A DNA stretch of 64,000 bases from Granulibacter bethesdensis (GCF_001889525.1 NZ_CP018192.1:1152501-1216500), one strand, 5' to 3'. Positions 54,858 to 64,000 are shown, counted from the first letter of the stretch. Notes: a model not told the origin generated them from the letters alone. Numbers and translations: made by a program.

Positions 54858-55550
54858 ATGCCGAGCACAGACGCCCTGAATCGATTTTCATCCTCTTCCG
54901 GCCGCTTCATCACTCTTGAGGGCGGTGAGGGGGCGGGCAAATCCACCCAGACCCGCGCCATTGCCGAGGCGCTGGAGAGTTTGGGCATCAGAACCCTGGT
55001 CACCAGAGAACCCGGCGGTACGGAGGGGGCGGAGCAGCTTCGCTCCCTGCTGCTGTATGGCCCGGACTGGGATGGTCTGGCCGAGACCCTGCTGCATTTT
55101 GCGGCCAGGGCGCAGCACGTCGCCAGAACCATCCGGCCTGCATTGGAACAGGGTATCTGGGTTCTGTGCGACCGGTATTATGATTCGACCATGGCCTATC
55201 AGGGGTATTGTCAGGGGGCGGACAGGCAGCGGATTGCGGCGTTATCGGCATGGCTGGGACTGGACCCGGAGGTAACATTAGTGCTCGATGCGCCGGTCGA
55301 GGCATCGGTAGAGCGGCTGGCCACACGCTCCGGCACCCTGACCGTGGCTGACCGGTACGAGCGTCTCGGGAAGCCATTTTTTGAGCAGGTGCGGGCGGCT
55401 TTTCTGGATATTGCCGCGTCCAGCCCGCAGCGTTGCGTTGTACTGGACGGGATACGCCCCCCTGCCGAGGTTACCCGTATGGCGCTGGCCGCATTGGCGG
55501 AGAAGCTGGGTGATCCGCGTTTGGCCTTTGCGGCGGCGGGGGTTGCATGA
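54858..55550 (+). CDS. tmk: Thymidylate kinase
   Basis: Phosphorylates dTMP to dTDP. From the ATG at 54858: P-loop GGEGAGKST (22-30), DR(Y/H)-type block VLCDRYYDSTMAYQGY, and the LID region with VADRYERLGKPFFEQV. 230 residues. The open frame begins at 54795 inside a terminator, so the later ATG is chosen. Its stop overlaps the holB ATG (ATGA). Confidence 0.94.
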   Translation: MPSTDALNRFSSSSGRFITLEGGEGAGKSTQTRAIAEALESLGIRTLVTREPGGTEGAEQLRSLLLYGPDWDGLAETLLHFAARAQHVARTIRPALEQGIWVLCDRYYDSTMAYQGYCQGADRQRIAALSAWLGLDPEVTLVLDAPVEASVERLATRSGTLTVADRYERLGKPFFEQVRAAFLDIAASSPQRCVVLDGIRPPAEVTRMALAALAEKLGDPRLAFAAAGVA

Positions 55551-56575
55551 CAGAGGAAACGCCTCGTCAGACATCGCGGCTGTATGGCCATGAGGCGGTA
55601 GAAGCGACACTTGCTTCCAGTGTTCGTTCAGGGCGGCTGCATCATGCCTGGCTGCTGACCGGCCCCGCCGGGATTGGCAAGGCGACGCTGGCTTACCGAT
55701 TTGCCCGTTGGCTGCTGGCTGGAGCCCCGGAGGGGGAAAGCTCACAACAGGAGAAGAAGGCGGACAGCCTGTTATGGCTGTCGCCGGAACATCCTGTTTT
55801 CAGGCGTGTGGCTGCCGACACCCATGCCGATCTCTTGAGCATTGAGGCTGGCTGGGATGAGCGCCGCAAGCGCCAGCGCACCGAAATTGTCGTTGATGAC
55901 GTGCGGGAGATCGCCTCTTTCCTGCATCTGACACCGGCGGAAGGCGGCTGGCGTGTCGTGATCGTCGATGGAGCCGATACGCTGAACCGTCATGCTGCCA
56001 ATGCCCTGTTGAAAGTGTTGGAGGAGCCTCCGCCAAGGGCGATCCTGCTACTGAGTTGTTCTTCTCCCGGCAGGCTTTTGCCGACGATCCGCTCTCGCTG
56101 CCGTATGCTGCGGCTTCAGGCGCTGGAAGCTGCGCCCATGAAGGATGTGCTGGCCACCCTGCTGCCTGATCTGGCGGCGTCTGAGCGCGATCTGTTGGCC
56201 GGGCTGTCGGAGGGTGCGCCGGGCCGGGCGCTGCAACTGGCGAAGGAGGACGGGCTGGCCCTGTCCCGTCTGGCAGAGGATATTCTGCGCGCCCCTCCAT
56301 CAGCCAGCCAGCGGCATGATCTGGCTGATATGCTGACGAAAGGGGACACGGCTTTTTCGACCTTCATGCTGCTGCTGCGGGCCATATTGGTCAGAATGGT
56401 GCGGCAGGCGGCGCGCTCCGGCAGTGGGGCGGATGAATTCCTTTGCCGTCGCCCACTTGATGGATGGAGCGACGTGTGGCACGCGCTGGGACGTCTTCAG
56501 GATGAGACCGAGCGTTTCCACCTGGATAAAAGGCAGGCGATATTCGCCGGCCTCAGCCTTCTGGACCCGTCATGA
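55547..56575 (+). CDS. holB: DNA polymerase III delta-prime subunit
   Basis: 342-residue clamp-loader subunit. P-loop region GPAGIGKATLAYRFARWLL, DEAD-box-like IVDGADTLNRHAANALLKVLEEPPP and sensor 1 motif SRC in IRSRCRMLRL match the AAA+ delta-prime family. Overlaps both neighbours by 4 bp. Confidence 0.93.
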   Translation: MTEETPRQTSRLYGHEAVEATLASSVRSGRLHHAWLLTGPAGIGKATLAYRFARWLLAGAPEGESSQQEKKADSLLWLSPEHPVFRRVAADTHADLLSIEAGWDERRKRQRTEIVVDDVREIASFLHLTPAEGGWRVVIVDGADTLNRHAANALLKVLEEPPPRAILLLSCSSPGRLLPTIRSRCRMLRLQALEAAPMKDVLATLLPDLAASERDLLAGLSEGAPGRALQLAKEDGLALSRLAEDILRAPPSASQRHDLADMLTKGDTAFSTFMLLLRAILVRMVRQAARSGSGADEFLCRRPLDGWSDVWHALGRLQDETERFHLDKRQAIFAGLSLLDPS

Positions 56576-58116
56576 ACACCCGTTACTATTGCACGACCCC
56601 GATCTATTACGTGAACGGTGCCCCCCATATCGGGCACGCCTATACCTGTGTTGCCACCGACGTTCTGGCCCGCTGGAAGCGTCTGGAGGGCAGGGATGTG
56701 TTCTTTCTGACCGGCACAGACGAGCATGGCCAGAAGGTCGAGAAAGCTGCTGCCGATGCCGGGGTCGATCCCCAGACTTTCATCGACGGTATGGCCGATG
56801 GTTTCCGCGCCATGGCGGAGAAAATGAACACCTCTCATGACCGGTTTATCCGCACCACCGAACCTGAGCACAAGAAAGCAGTGGCCGCCCTGTGGTCCAG
56901 GTTGGAGGAACGTGGAGAAATTTATCTCGGCAGTTATGAGGGCTGGTACGCGGTCCGTGATGAGGCTTTCTATGGCGAGGACGAGCTCACGCTGAAGCCT
57001 GACGGCAAGCGCTATGCACCGACCGGTGCGCCGGTGGAGCGGGTGACGGAGCCGAGCTATTTCTTCCGTCTGTCCCGCTGGGGGGATGCACTGCTCAAGC
57101 TTTATGAGGATCAGGCCGATTTCATTGCACCGCAGGCCCGCCGGAACGAGGTGATCAGCTTCGTTAAACAGGGGCTGACCGATCTTTCCATCAGCCGCAC
57201 CAGCTTCTCCTGGGGGGTGCCGGTGCCGGGTGATGCAAACCATGTTGTCTATGTCTGGCTGGATGCGCTGACCAATTATCTGACGGCTGTGGGTTATCCT
57301 GACGAAACTTCACCCGCCTGGCCGTTCTGGCCGGCCGATCTGCATATGGTCGGCAAGGACATCCTGCGTTTCCACGCGATTTTCTGGCCAGCCTTCCTGA
57401 TGGCTGCGGGCCTGCCGCTGCCGCGACGCGTGTTCGCGCATGGCTGGTGGACGGTCGAGGGCGAGAAAATGAGCAAGTCGCTCGGCAATACGATCGAGCC
57501 GGGTGCGCTGGTGGATGAGTTCGGCCTCGATCCGGTCCGGTTTTTCCTGCTGCGGGAAGTGCCGTTCGGAAATGATGGCGATTTCAGCCGTCGCGCCATG
57601 ATCGGGCGGATGAATACCGAGTTGGCCAATGATCTCGGTAATCTGGCGCAGCGAACCCTGTCCCTGATCGCCCGTAACTGTGATGGTGCGTTGCCTGCGC
57701 GTGGGGCGGAGACCGAGGATGACGCCACCTTGCTACGTGATGCGGCCTCCCTACCGGTGAAAATGGGCGCGCAGATCGAGCGCCAGGCGTTTCATGAAGC
57801 GTTGGAGGAGGCATGGAAAGTCATCCGAGCCGCCAATGGCTATATCGACCGTCAGGCGCCCTGGGCGCTGAAGAAAACCGATCCAGACCGGATGCGGGAT
57901 GTATTGCGTGTTCTGGCTGATGTGCTGCGGATTATCGCCACGGTGATGCAGCCTTTCGTCCCTGACAGCGCTGCCCGTATGCTGGTGCAGCTCGGCGTGC
58001 CGGAAGCAGCCGGTGAGCAGATTCCGTTTGATGCGTTGGAGACGCATCTGGCGGAGGGCACTCGCCTGCCAGCCCCTCAGGGTATCTTCCCCCGTTTTGT
58101 TGATGAGGCTGCTTGA
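56572..58116 (+). CDS. metG: Methionyl-tRNA synthetase
   Basis: 514 residues. HIGH motif PHIGHAYTCVA (19-22) and KMSKS at residue about 299 in EGEKMSKSLGNTI. No C-terminal dimerisation/tRNA-binding Trbp111 domain, as in short class members. Coupled to holB. Confidence 0.97.
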   Translation: MNTRYYCTTPIYYVNGAPHIGHAYTCVATDVLARWKRLEGRDVFFLTGTDEHGQKVEKAAADAGVDPQTFIDGMADGFRAMAEKMNTSHDRFIRTTEPEHKKAVAALWSRLEERGEIYLGSYEGWYAVRDEAFYGEDELTLKPDGKRYAPTGAPVERVTEPSYFFRLSRWGDALLKLYEDQADFIAPQARRNEVISFVKQGLTDLSISRTSFSWGVPVPGDANHVVYVWLDALTNYLTAVGYPDETSPAWPFWPADLHMVGKDILRFHAIFWPAFLMAAGLPLPRRVFAHGWWTVEGEKMSKSLGNTIEPGALVDEFGLDPVRFFLLREVPFGNDGDFSRRAMIGRMNTELANDLGNLAQRTLSLIARNCDGALPARGAETEDDATLLRDAASLPVKMGAQIERQAFHEALEEAWKVIRAANGYIDRQAPWALKKTDPDRMRDVLRVLADVLRIIATVMQPFVPDSAARMLVQLGVPEAAGEQIPFDALETHLAEGTRLPAPQGIFPRFVDEAA

Positions 58117-58122
58117 GCCATT

Positions 58123-58890
58123 ATGCTGATCGATAGTCATTGTCATCTGGATTACTTCGAGGCCGAGCTGTCCGATCTGCTGAGCCGTGCGCAAGCAGCC
58201 GGGGTCGAGGAGATGGTGACAATTTCCGTGCGCCTGTCACAGACACCATGGTTGATCGCCTGTGCGGAAGCGCATCCCGGGGTCTGGTGCACCATTGGTG
58301 TTCATCCCCAGCATGCTCATGAGGAGGCCATGCCGGAGGTTGCCGATCTGGTAGCCCTGACCCGTCATCCGAAAGTGGTAGGGATTGGTGAATCCGGCCT
58401 TGATTACTTCTACGATCGGGCTTCGGTGGATGTGCAGAAGGAAAGCTTCCGTCGGCATATCCATGCGGCGAGGGAAACCGGCCTGCCGCTTTGTATTCAT
58501 GCGCGGGATGCGGACGACGATATTGCCGGTTTGCTGGAGGAAGAACACCGGAATGGGGCTTTCCCTTTTCTGCTGCATTGTTTCAGTTCCGGGCGTGGGC
58601 TGGCGGAACGGGCGGCTGCGATCGGTGGCTATTTCAGCCTGTCGGGTATCCTGACTTTTCCCAAATCGACCGAATTGCGTGCGATTGTTGCCGATCTGCC
58701 TTCTGATCGGCTGCTGCTGGAGACAGACTCTCCCTATCTTGCTCCGGTACCGCATCGCGGCAAGCGCAATGAGCCTGCCCATATGGCACGCACGGCGGAA
58801 ACACTGGCTTCGGTGCGCGGCATGTCTGTGGAGGAGATCGCAGCGCTGACCACGGCCAATTTCCGCCGTCTGTTCACAAGAACAACATGA
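58123..58890 (+). CDS. tatD: TatD family deoxyribonuclease
   Basis: 255 residues. Metal ligands His6 and His8 in IDSHCHLD, Glu in GIGESGLDYFY, His in LCIHARDADDD and LLHCFSSG, and Asp in LLLETDSPYLAP. 3'-5' exonuclease of the amidohydrolase fold. Stop overlaps the next ATG (ATGATG). Confidence 0.93.
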   Translation: MLIDSHCHLDYFEAELSDLLSRAQAAGVEEMVTISVRLSQTPWLIACAEAHPGVWCTIGVHPQHAHEEAMPEVADLVALTRHPKVVGIGESGLDYFYDRASVDVQKESFRRHIHAARETGLPLCIHARDADDDIAGLLEEEHRNGAFPFLLHCFSSGRGLAERAAAIGGYFSLSGILTFPKSTELRAIVADLPSDRLLLETDSPYLAPVPHRGKRNEPAHMARTAETLASVRGMSVEEIAALTTANFRRLFTRTT

Positions 58891-59678
58891 TGCGCGTCGT
58901 CATTCTCGGCTGTGGAGGTTCTGCCGGGGTTCCCCAGCTCGGTGGTGAGGATGGCAGAGGGGATTGGGGAGCCTGCGACCCATCCGAACCCAGAAACCAG
59001 CGTACACGCTCGTCCATCGTGATCGAGCAGGATGGACGACGCCTGCTGATCGATACTGGTCCTGATCTACGGGCACAATTGCTGGCAACCGGTATCGCGG
59101 GCATTGATGCGGTGCTGTTTACCCATGCCCATGCCGACCACATTACCGGACTGGATGATGTCCGCATCCTGAACCGCCTGACAGGGAAGCCCATTGACGC
59201 TTACGGCAGCCCAAAAACGATTGAGGAGCTGACGCTTCGCTTCGATTATGCGTTCCGTCCATGGAAACCTCCGGGATTTTACCGCCCCGTACTGGTGCCG
59301 CATCAGGTGGAGGCCGGGCAGGACCTCACCATCGCCGGGTTCCCGGTGACGCTGCTCGATCAGGATCACGGCTATGTGCGTTCGCTGGGGGTTCGGATAG
59401 GCCGATTTGCATACTCGACGGATGTCGTAGCCATGGATCCGGAGGTGCTGGATCTGTTGAAAGGCATCGACACCTGGGTTGTCGGATGCTTTCAGCGACA
59501 GAAGCACGCAACGCATGCCCATATTACTCTGGTCGCTCAATGGGCGGCGAGGATCGGGGTCAGGCGTACCGTGCTGACCCATATGGGCTATGATCTCGAC
59601 TGGGCATGGATGCAGGCCAATCTTCCCCCGGGTCTTGAACCAGGTTTCGACGGGATGGAGATTCATCCCGCCTCCTGA
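58887..59678 (+). CDS. MBL-fold hydrolase (PhnP-like phosphodiesterase)
   Basis: 263 residues. Metallo-beta-lactamase metal motif FTHAHADHITGLDD, GCGGSAGVPQLGG near the start, SSIVIEQDGRRLLIDTGPDLRAQLL and the LTHMGYDLDW end resemble PhnP (phosphoribosyl 1,2-cyclic phosphate phosphodiesterase). Substrate not proven. Last gene of the tmk-holB-metG-tatD-MBL operon. Confidence 0.85.
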   Translation: MMRVVILGCGGSAGVPQLGGEDGRGDWGACDPSEPRNQRTRSSIVIEQDGRRLLIDTGPDLRAQLLATGIAGIDAVLFTHAHADHITGLDDVRILNRLTGKPIDAYGSPKTIEELTLRFDYAFRPWKPPGFYRPVLVPHQVEAGQDLTIAGFPVTLLDQDHGYVRSLGVRIGRFAYSTDVVAMDPEVLDLLKGIDTWVVGCFQRQKHATHAHITLVAQWAARIGVRRTVLTHMGYDLDWAWMQANLPPGLEPGFDGMEIHPAS

Positions 59679-59695
59679 ACCCTGTCGGCAGTGGC

Positions 59696-60379
59696 TTAAC
59701 CGAACCGGCGCTGCCAGGCGCGGGGGATCAGCACCGATGTCGTGGTCAGGATCAGGGATACGGCGAAGCATGCCCAAAGACCATGGCGTCCGTAATGTTC
59801 CTGAAGGGCGGCGCCGATGGTGGCACCGACCACCAGCCCCCCCCATGGGACGATCTGCGCCAACCAGTCCAGATTGCGATCGCCCATCATGAAGCGCCCC
59901 AGCCCACGCCCGAATTTCGACAATGCGCCGCTGACATAGGTCAGCGCCAGAGCGACTCCTTCGACATTATCAACCACGTTGTTGAGTGCGCCCATCGCAA
60001 TGACCGCGCAAACCAGAGAAGGTGTACCCATCTCATCACCCGGCCAGCCCGCGGCGATGCACAGCAGGGTGCTTATGAACAGCATCAGTACTGGAATCCG
60101 TAGTCGGCGCGTGGAGTAGCTCAGCATCATACCGAGAGCGTTACCGACTACAAACATGGCGATGACCAGCGCAAGTCGCTCGAACCGCTCAATATTTTCC
60201 AGACTGAGCGCCACCCCCATCCGTGTGGTATTGCCGCTCATGAACGACATGAATTCATCGACCGACAGAAAGCCGATTGCATCCGTCATGCCCGCAAGCA
60301 TGGAGAGGCTGAAGACAAGTATAAAACCGACTGTGGCACGCATGATGCGCACGACGCGTGGCGTAAGAGCGAACGGCAT
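59696..60379 (-). CDS. DUF1275 (YoaK) family membrane protein
   Basis: 227 residues with six or seven helices; the GMTDAIGFLSVDEFMSFMSGNTTRMGVAL block is the family signature, and GALNNVVDNVEGVALALTYVSGALSKFGRGL follows. Function unknown. Convergent with the MBL gene (17-bp gap). Confidence 0.86.
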   Translation of the reverse strand: MPFALTPRVVRIMRATVGFILVFSLSMLAGMTDAIGFLSVDEFMSFMSGNTTRMGVALSLENIERFERLALVIAMFVVGNALGMMLSYSTRRLRIPVLMLFISTLLCIAAGWPGDEMGTPSLVCAVIAMGALNNVVDNVEGVALALTYVSGALSKFGRGLGRFMMGDRNLDWLAQIVPWGGLVVGATIGAALQEHYGRHGLWACFAVSLILTTTSVLIPRAWQRRFG

Positions 60380-60522
60380 AAAAATGGCTCCGAAAGGCGT
60401 TGATCCGTGGTTTCAGACAGTCTTCCTGCCATTGAACGGCCGGGATATACGGGTAACGCCTGACGAAAGAATGGCGCTCACGTAACAAAATATGTCGCAC
60501 CGCGTTTTTTTGCCTGACCGGG

Positions 60523-61575
60523 TCAGCGATCCGTCAGACGCAATTCGATCCGCCGGTTTTTTGCCAGATCAGCTTCGCTATCTCCCTGGGAGACGGGCTG
60601 ATAATCCGCGAAGGCGTCAGCCGAGACATGGTTGCCGGGGACACCCTGTTCGATCAGTAGCCGGGCCACATTAATGGCGCGTTGAGCCGATAGCTCCCAG
60701 TTGGAAGCGAATTTGCCATTGACCATTTTCTGCCGATCGGCATGTCCATCGACCCGCAGCAGCCAGTTGACGTTGGGCGGAAATTTTTTCGACAGCTGGA
60801 TCAGCGCGGCGGCGATATCCTTCACCTGCTGGCGCCCTTGTTCGGTCAGATCGGCATTGCCGGATGGAAACAGCACATCACTCTGAAACACGAAGCGATC
60901 ACCCACCACCTGAATCCCAGGTCGCCCGGCGAGGACTTCCCGCAACTTGCCGAAGAACTCGCTGCGATATTTTTTCAGCTCCTCGACTTTCTCGGCCAGT
61001 GCGACGTTCAGGCGCATACCGAGATCGGCGATGGTGCGGTCTTTGGATTGGGCCTCTTTCTCCGATGCATCCAGTGCCGATTGCACGGCGGCAAGTTGGC
61101 GGCGAATGGCTTCCAGATCGTCATGCAGCCTGTCCAGAGCGGTATCCTTGCTGTGGATGGTCTGGTCCAGTTCAGCAAGCTTTGCCTCGGCGTGTTTTAC
61201 ATCCTGATCACGACCGGCAAGCTGGCTTTCCAGACGGGATTTCTGCTCGGCCAGTACGCCGGTCTGTGTCCTCAGACGGGCCATATCGGCTTCTTTCGCG
61301 GCCGCTTCATTGCGTAACCGTTCAAGAGAGTGCGCAAGTTGCCTGCTGTGTTGTTGCTCCAGCGCGAATTGACGAGAAATGATGGCCAGCTGCCGGTTCA
61401 GCTCATCAAGCCTGTGCTCTTTACCGGCCAGCGTGTAGGACAGAAAAGCCTGTGCCAGCACAAAGACCAGCAGCACAAAGATGATAACCATCAGCAGGGT
61501 AGACAGGGCATCTACATAGCCAGGCCAGACATGAAGGTTTTCGCCGCTGGTGTTGCGCCGCCGGGAAAGCGCCAT
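60523..61575 (-). CDS. MotB-like OmpA-domain protein with long coiled coil
   Basis: 350 residues. One N-terminal helix carries the proton-path Asp (GYVDALSTLLMVIIFVLLVFVL, Asp22). Residues about 50-210 form a long coiled coil, far longer than in flagellar MotB. The C-terminal OmpA peptidoglycan-binding domain is DVLFPSGNADLTEQGRQQVKDIA and DGHADRQKM...NWELSAQRAINVARLL. No flagellar genes in the window. Pairs with the MotA-like gene one base upstream. Confidence 0.85.
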   Translation of the reverse strand: MALSRRRNTSGENLHVWPGYVDALSTLLMVIIFVLLVFVLAQAFLSYTLAGKEHRLDELNRQLAIISRQFALEQQHSRQLAHSLERLRNEAAAKEADMARLRTQTGVLAEQKSRLESQLAGRDQDVKHAEAKLAELDQTIHSKDTALDRLHDDLEAIRRQLAAVQSALDASEKEAQSKDRTIADLGMRLNVALAEKVEELKKYRSEFFGKLREVLAGRPGIQVVGDRFVFQSDVLFPSGNADLTEQGRQQVKDIAAALIQLSKKFPPNVNWLLRVDGHADRQKMVNGKFASNWELSAQRAINVARLLIEQGVPGNHVSADAFADYQPVSQGDSEADLAKNRRIELRLTDR

Positions 61576-61576
61576 C

Positions 61577-62776
61577 TCAGCCCTGCGCGTCGTCTGCCAG
61601 CGCGCCGACCGTGCGGGTCAGGATGCGCAGATCGTTGCGGAGTTCGGCAGTGGATTGAATGCGGCCCTGTTCGGCCTCGGTCATCTGACGCTGCAACAGT
61701 GCTTCGACGGCGCGCATATGGGTTTGCAGCAGTTCCGACAGGCTGCGCTCTTCATCGTATCGTTCGTTCAGAGCGCGCAGGACCGGGGTAAGCTGATTCT
61801 GGGCCTCCGCAATTTTGACCATCACCTGCTGGCCGGTACGCACTGTGTCGGAAAGTGATCCGATCCGCTCGGTCAATGCAAGCAGTGCCTGATGAGAGGC
61901 CTGACGGTTTTCCTCTCCCCGAGCGAGAGTCTGTTGAAGCCGTTCCATGTTTTCGGCGGTCTGTTCCAGCAGGGCTTGTATATAGACCGGCACGCTGCCT
62001 TCACCATCCGCCCCGAGCGCGCCGGAGGAAAGACGGGTCAACCCGGCCAGCCACTCTTCAAGCTCATTGAAGAAGCGATTCTGTGCCTGTCCGGCGGTCA
62101 GATCCAGAAAGCCCAGCACCAATGCGCCGGACAGACCGAACATGCTGGCGGAGAATGCGGTGCCCATTCCGGCGATCGGGCGGGCCAGTCCGGATTTCAG
62201 CTGCTCGAACATCATGTTCACATCACCGGATCCGTTGACCGACATCCCGGAGATGACGTCACTGACCCCGCCAATGGTGCGTAACAGCCCCCAGAATGTG
62301 CCCAGCAAGCCCAGGAAAATCAGCAATCCGGTCATATAGCGGGACAGTTCCCGGCTTTCATCCAGACGGCTGGCAATCGTATCGAGCACCGATCGCATCG
62401 CCGAGGCCGAGAGGGTAAAGCGTTTTTCTCCCGGCCGTGTGGTGCTGGCGGCCCTGGTCACCAGCATGCTGGCCATGGGGGCGAGCAGGCGGGGTTGACT
62501 GCCGCTGTCGGGTGCCTGATCCCGCCGGAAGGAGGTCAGCCAGCGTACTTCCGGTTCCAGCCTGGTCACCTGCCGGAGGTTCCAGATAATGCCGAGCAGA
62601 AGGATCAGCAGGATCAGCCCGTTCAGGTACGGATTATGCAGAAAGATCGGCTTCAGCGCCGGTTCCAGCGCAACTGCAATTCCCCCGACAGCAGCAAGAA
62701 ACGCAAGCATCCGGAGAAGATACGCAACCGGCTTGACCATATTGGGAGCACGTGTCGAGCTGGTCGCGAGGCTCAT
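61577..62776 (-). CDS. MotA/TolQ/ExbB-like proton channel protein
   Basis: 399 residues with four membrane helices: PVAYLLRMLAFLAAVGGIAV, NGLILLILLLGIIWNL, TGLLIFLGLLGTFWGLLRTIGGV (the MotA-type Gly/Pro/Thr signature) and MGTAFSASMFGLSGALVLGFLDL. A long cytoplasmic coiled region follows. Stator-like partner of the MotB-like protein. Start overlaps the stop of the OmpA-like gene (TAATG). Confidence 0.85.
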   Translation of the reverse strand: MSLATSSTRAPNMVKPVAYLLRMLAFLAAVGGIAVALEPALKPIFLHNPYLNGLILLILLLGIIWNLRQVTRLEPEVRWLTSFRRDQAPDSGSQPRLLAPMASMLVTRAASTTRPGEKRFTLSASAMRSVLDTIASRLDESRELSRYMTGLLIFLGLLGTFWGLLRTIGGVSDVISGMSVNGSGDVNMMFEQLKSGLARPIAGMGTAFSASMFGLSGALVLGFLDLTAGQAQNRFFNELEEWLAGLTRLSSGALGADGEGSVPVYIQALLEQTAENMERLQQTLARGEENRQASHQALLALTERIGSLSDTVRTGQQVMVKIAEAQNQLTPVLRALNERYDEERSLSELLQTHMRAVEALLQRQMTEAEQGRIQSTAELRNDLRILTRTVGALADDAQG

Positions 62777-63606
62777 TACGGGTGTCCTTGCGCCTGAGGA
62801 GGCTGTTCTGGCGGCTTATTGTCAGGTTTGGCGTCAGCTTGGGGCGGAGCCTTGCTCGGCTGTGTTCGAATAATATCGGCTCTGTCCGCAGGCCCGTTGC
62901 CGATATTGCTACCGAGAGCGCGGACAAAAATTTTGGTTGAGGGCATGCCCGCCGCAATCAGGGCGCTTCTGATGGTCAGGGCGCGGGACAGGGACAGGCG
63001 GCGTGCGGTGGAGGGGTCGTCAGCGGTGCCGGGAGCATAAGCGAGGATGGTAACACTCTCATTCGACAGCTTACTGACTTCCCGGGTGGCTTCCCGCAAC
63101 GCGTCATTGGTGGCGGGGCTGATGTCGGAACGACCTGAGCCGAACATAACCCTCAATCCTTCACCGGTTGTGGACAGCCCCCCCGGTGCATCCGCAGCCA
63201 CGACAGGTGGCGGCACGGGCGGAGAGGTATGGTCGGGTGCTGAAGGCAGGGGCGGCGCAATAACAGGTGCAACAGGGGGCGTTGAGGGCATTTTCACCGG
63301 CGGTGCTGGCGGTGTCGCCGGTTTTTTAGCATTCTCTTCTTTCGAAAAAGTCTTCTTACTGGATACAGCTTTGTGTTTCTTGCTGTTTTTGGTGGGTGAC
63401 GGATGCTTGGGCACTGCTTCGTCGGTCTGCTGTCCCGTCACCGGGTTGCCGTCCAACTGATCCAGGGCACGCGTATCAACTTGTGCTTCGGCATGCGCTT
63501 CATGCAATGGCACAGGCGCACTCATTGCGAGCATGACCGTCAGCATGGTGCGGGAGAAGCCGGAGAAAAAGGAATACGGCATCATGCGCTTCATGGCGGT
63601 ATTCAT
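62776..63606 (-). CDS. Secreted OmpA-like protein with Lys/Pro-rich linker
   Basis: 276 residues. Signal peptide ending near PLHEAHA, then a low-complexity Lys and Pro linker (NSKKHKAVSSKKTF, TPPAPPVKMPSTPPVAPVIAPPLPS), then a C-terminal OmpA-like fold (LRVMFGSGRSDISPATNDALREATREV, SRALTIRSALIAAGM). Several canonical peptidoglycan-binding residues are not obvious. First gene of the unit with the MotA-like and MotB-like genes. Confidence 0.75.
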   Translation of the reverse strand: MNTAMKRMMPYSFFSGFSRTMLTVMLAMSAPVPLHEAHAEAQVDTRALDQLDGNPVTGQQTDEAVPKHPSPTKNSKKHKAVSSKKTFSKEENAKKPATPPAPPVKMPSTPPVAPVIAPPLPSAPDHTSPPVPPPVVAADAPGGLSTTGEGLRVMFGSGRSDISPATNDALREATREVSKLSNESVTILAYAPGTADDPSTARRLSLSRALTIRSALIAAGMPSTKIFVRALGSNIGNGPADRADIIRTQPSKAPPQADAKPDNKPPEQPPQAQGHP

Positions 63607-63650
63607 ATCCTGCCCTCCAGACCAGACTCAATCCATGGAACAGCGATGAA

Positions 63651-64000
63651 TCAACTTGTGCGGGATGCAGCTACCCCATCCTGCACGATATCAAGCAGTT
63701 TGGTATGCAGATGGCCGTTGCTGGCGACGACATCCCCGGTATAGAGCGGATCGGCACCGGCTGGATCGACAGCATAGCCCCCTGCCTCCCGTACCAGCAG
63801 CAGCCCGGCGGCAACGTCCCAAGGTTTCAGCCCAAGTTCCCAGAATCCATCATAGCGCCCTGCCGCAACCCAGGCGAGATCAAGCGCGGCTGAGCCGAAG
63901 CGGCGGATACCGGCCACCTGCGGCATCAAGGTACCGAGTGTGCGGGCAAAAGCCAGACGGCGCGGGGCGCTGACGGCTGCAAAAGGAATGCCGGTGGCAA
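63651..64000 (-). CDS. Inositol monophosphatase family protein, N-terminal part missing at window edge
   Basis: C-terminal 116 residues or so of an IMPase/HisN/SuhB-like phosphatase. Reads [22 protein letters not shown] up to [43 protein letters not shown], the second metal motif WDVAAG being diagnostic. Could be histidinol-phosphatase (hisN) or suhB; not resolvable here. Confidence 0.88.
   Translation of the reverse strand, partial: ATGIPFAAVSAPRRLAFARTLGTLMPQVAGIRRFGSAALDLAWVAAGRYDGFWELGLKPWDVAAGLLLVREAGGYAVDPAGADPLYTGDVVASNGHLHTKLLDIVQDGVAASRTS

Noticed and set aside
60523-62776. Zorya-type defence system
   Set aside because: MotA-like and MotB-like genes are present, but no zorC, zorD or zorE homologue lies near, and the neighbourhood is host-like.

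Overview
The window is a piece of an alphaproteobacterial chromosome, most likely from an acetic acid bacterium (Acetobacteraceae). That assignment is inferred from gene content and order and was not tested by any search. The supporting features are DUF177-rpmF-plsX-fabH-ihfA-merR followed by a tRNA-Pro gene, an ispDF fusion, hisG-hisD-infA-maf-rne/rng-yacG next to tRNA-Phe, malate:quinone oxidoreductase, and many periplasmic or outer-membrane genes with Tat or Sec signals. The host DNA is moderately GC-rich. Genes are tightly packed, and several neighbours share start and stop codons.

Layout. 0-8 kb: the 5' part of glyA (cut by the window edge), an amino-acid permease, bamE, then the ribosome/lipid block DUF177-rpmF-plsX-fabH, ihfA-merR and tRNA-Pro. 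8-15 kb: a lipoprotein, cutA, ispDF, an orphan receiver protein, a CsbD-like stress protein, an aldehyde dehydrogenase with its DUF779 partner, and a ferredoxin-NADP reductase. 15-20 kb: tRNA-Phe, yacG, an RNase E/G-family gene, maf, infA, hisD, hisG and glutathione peroxidase. 20-28.6 kb: a TonB receptor under a cobalamin riboswitch, a SAM methyltransferase, murA, dcd, small secreted or hypothetical genes, hdeD and a Tat-exported amidohydrolase. 28.7-33.7 kb: fumC, a ThrE-type exporter and a cupin-mqo pair.

33.7-48.9 kb is a foreign island that ends at the 3' end of a tRNA-Ser gene. One part is a defence-type set: a three-gene overlapping operon that looks like an ABC-three-component (ABC-3C) system (Cap4/DUF4297-like nuclease, winged-helix middle component, DUF3732-like SMC ATPase). 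Upstream of it is a Swt1-type HEPN protein. Next come a VapBC-like toxin-antitoxin pair, a DUF5131 (three-Cys-motif) protein with its TcmP partner, and a DinG/XPD-like helicase interrupted by one in-frame amber codon. The other part is a plasmid/ICE-type replication module: an orphan DNA methyltransferase, a frameshifted DUF6499-DUF2285 protein, a frameshifted HTH protein, an intact RepA-type initiator and a PP-loop ATPase fragment. No integrase, relaxase, parA or secretion genes are present, so the element is probably an immobile remnant whose mobility genes are decaying while most cargo stays open.

49-64 kb returns to host genes: LpxR-like lipid A deacylase; the wall genes mltB-like, rlpA-like and D,D-carboxypeptidase; a TetR regulator; a DUF2852 gene behind a 31-bp operator-like palindrome; tmk-holB-metG-tatD-MBL; DUF1275; a MotA-like/MotB-like/OmpA-like three-gene unit; and a partial inositol-monophosphatase-family gene at the right edge.
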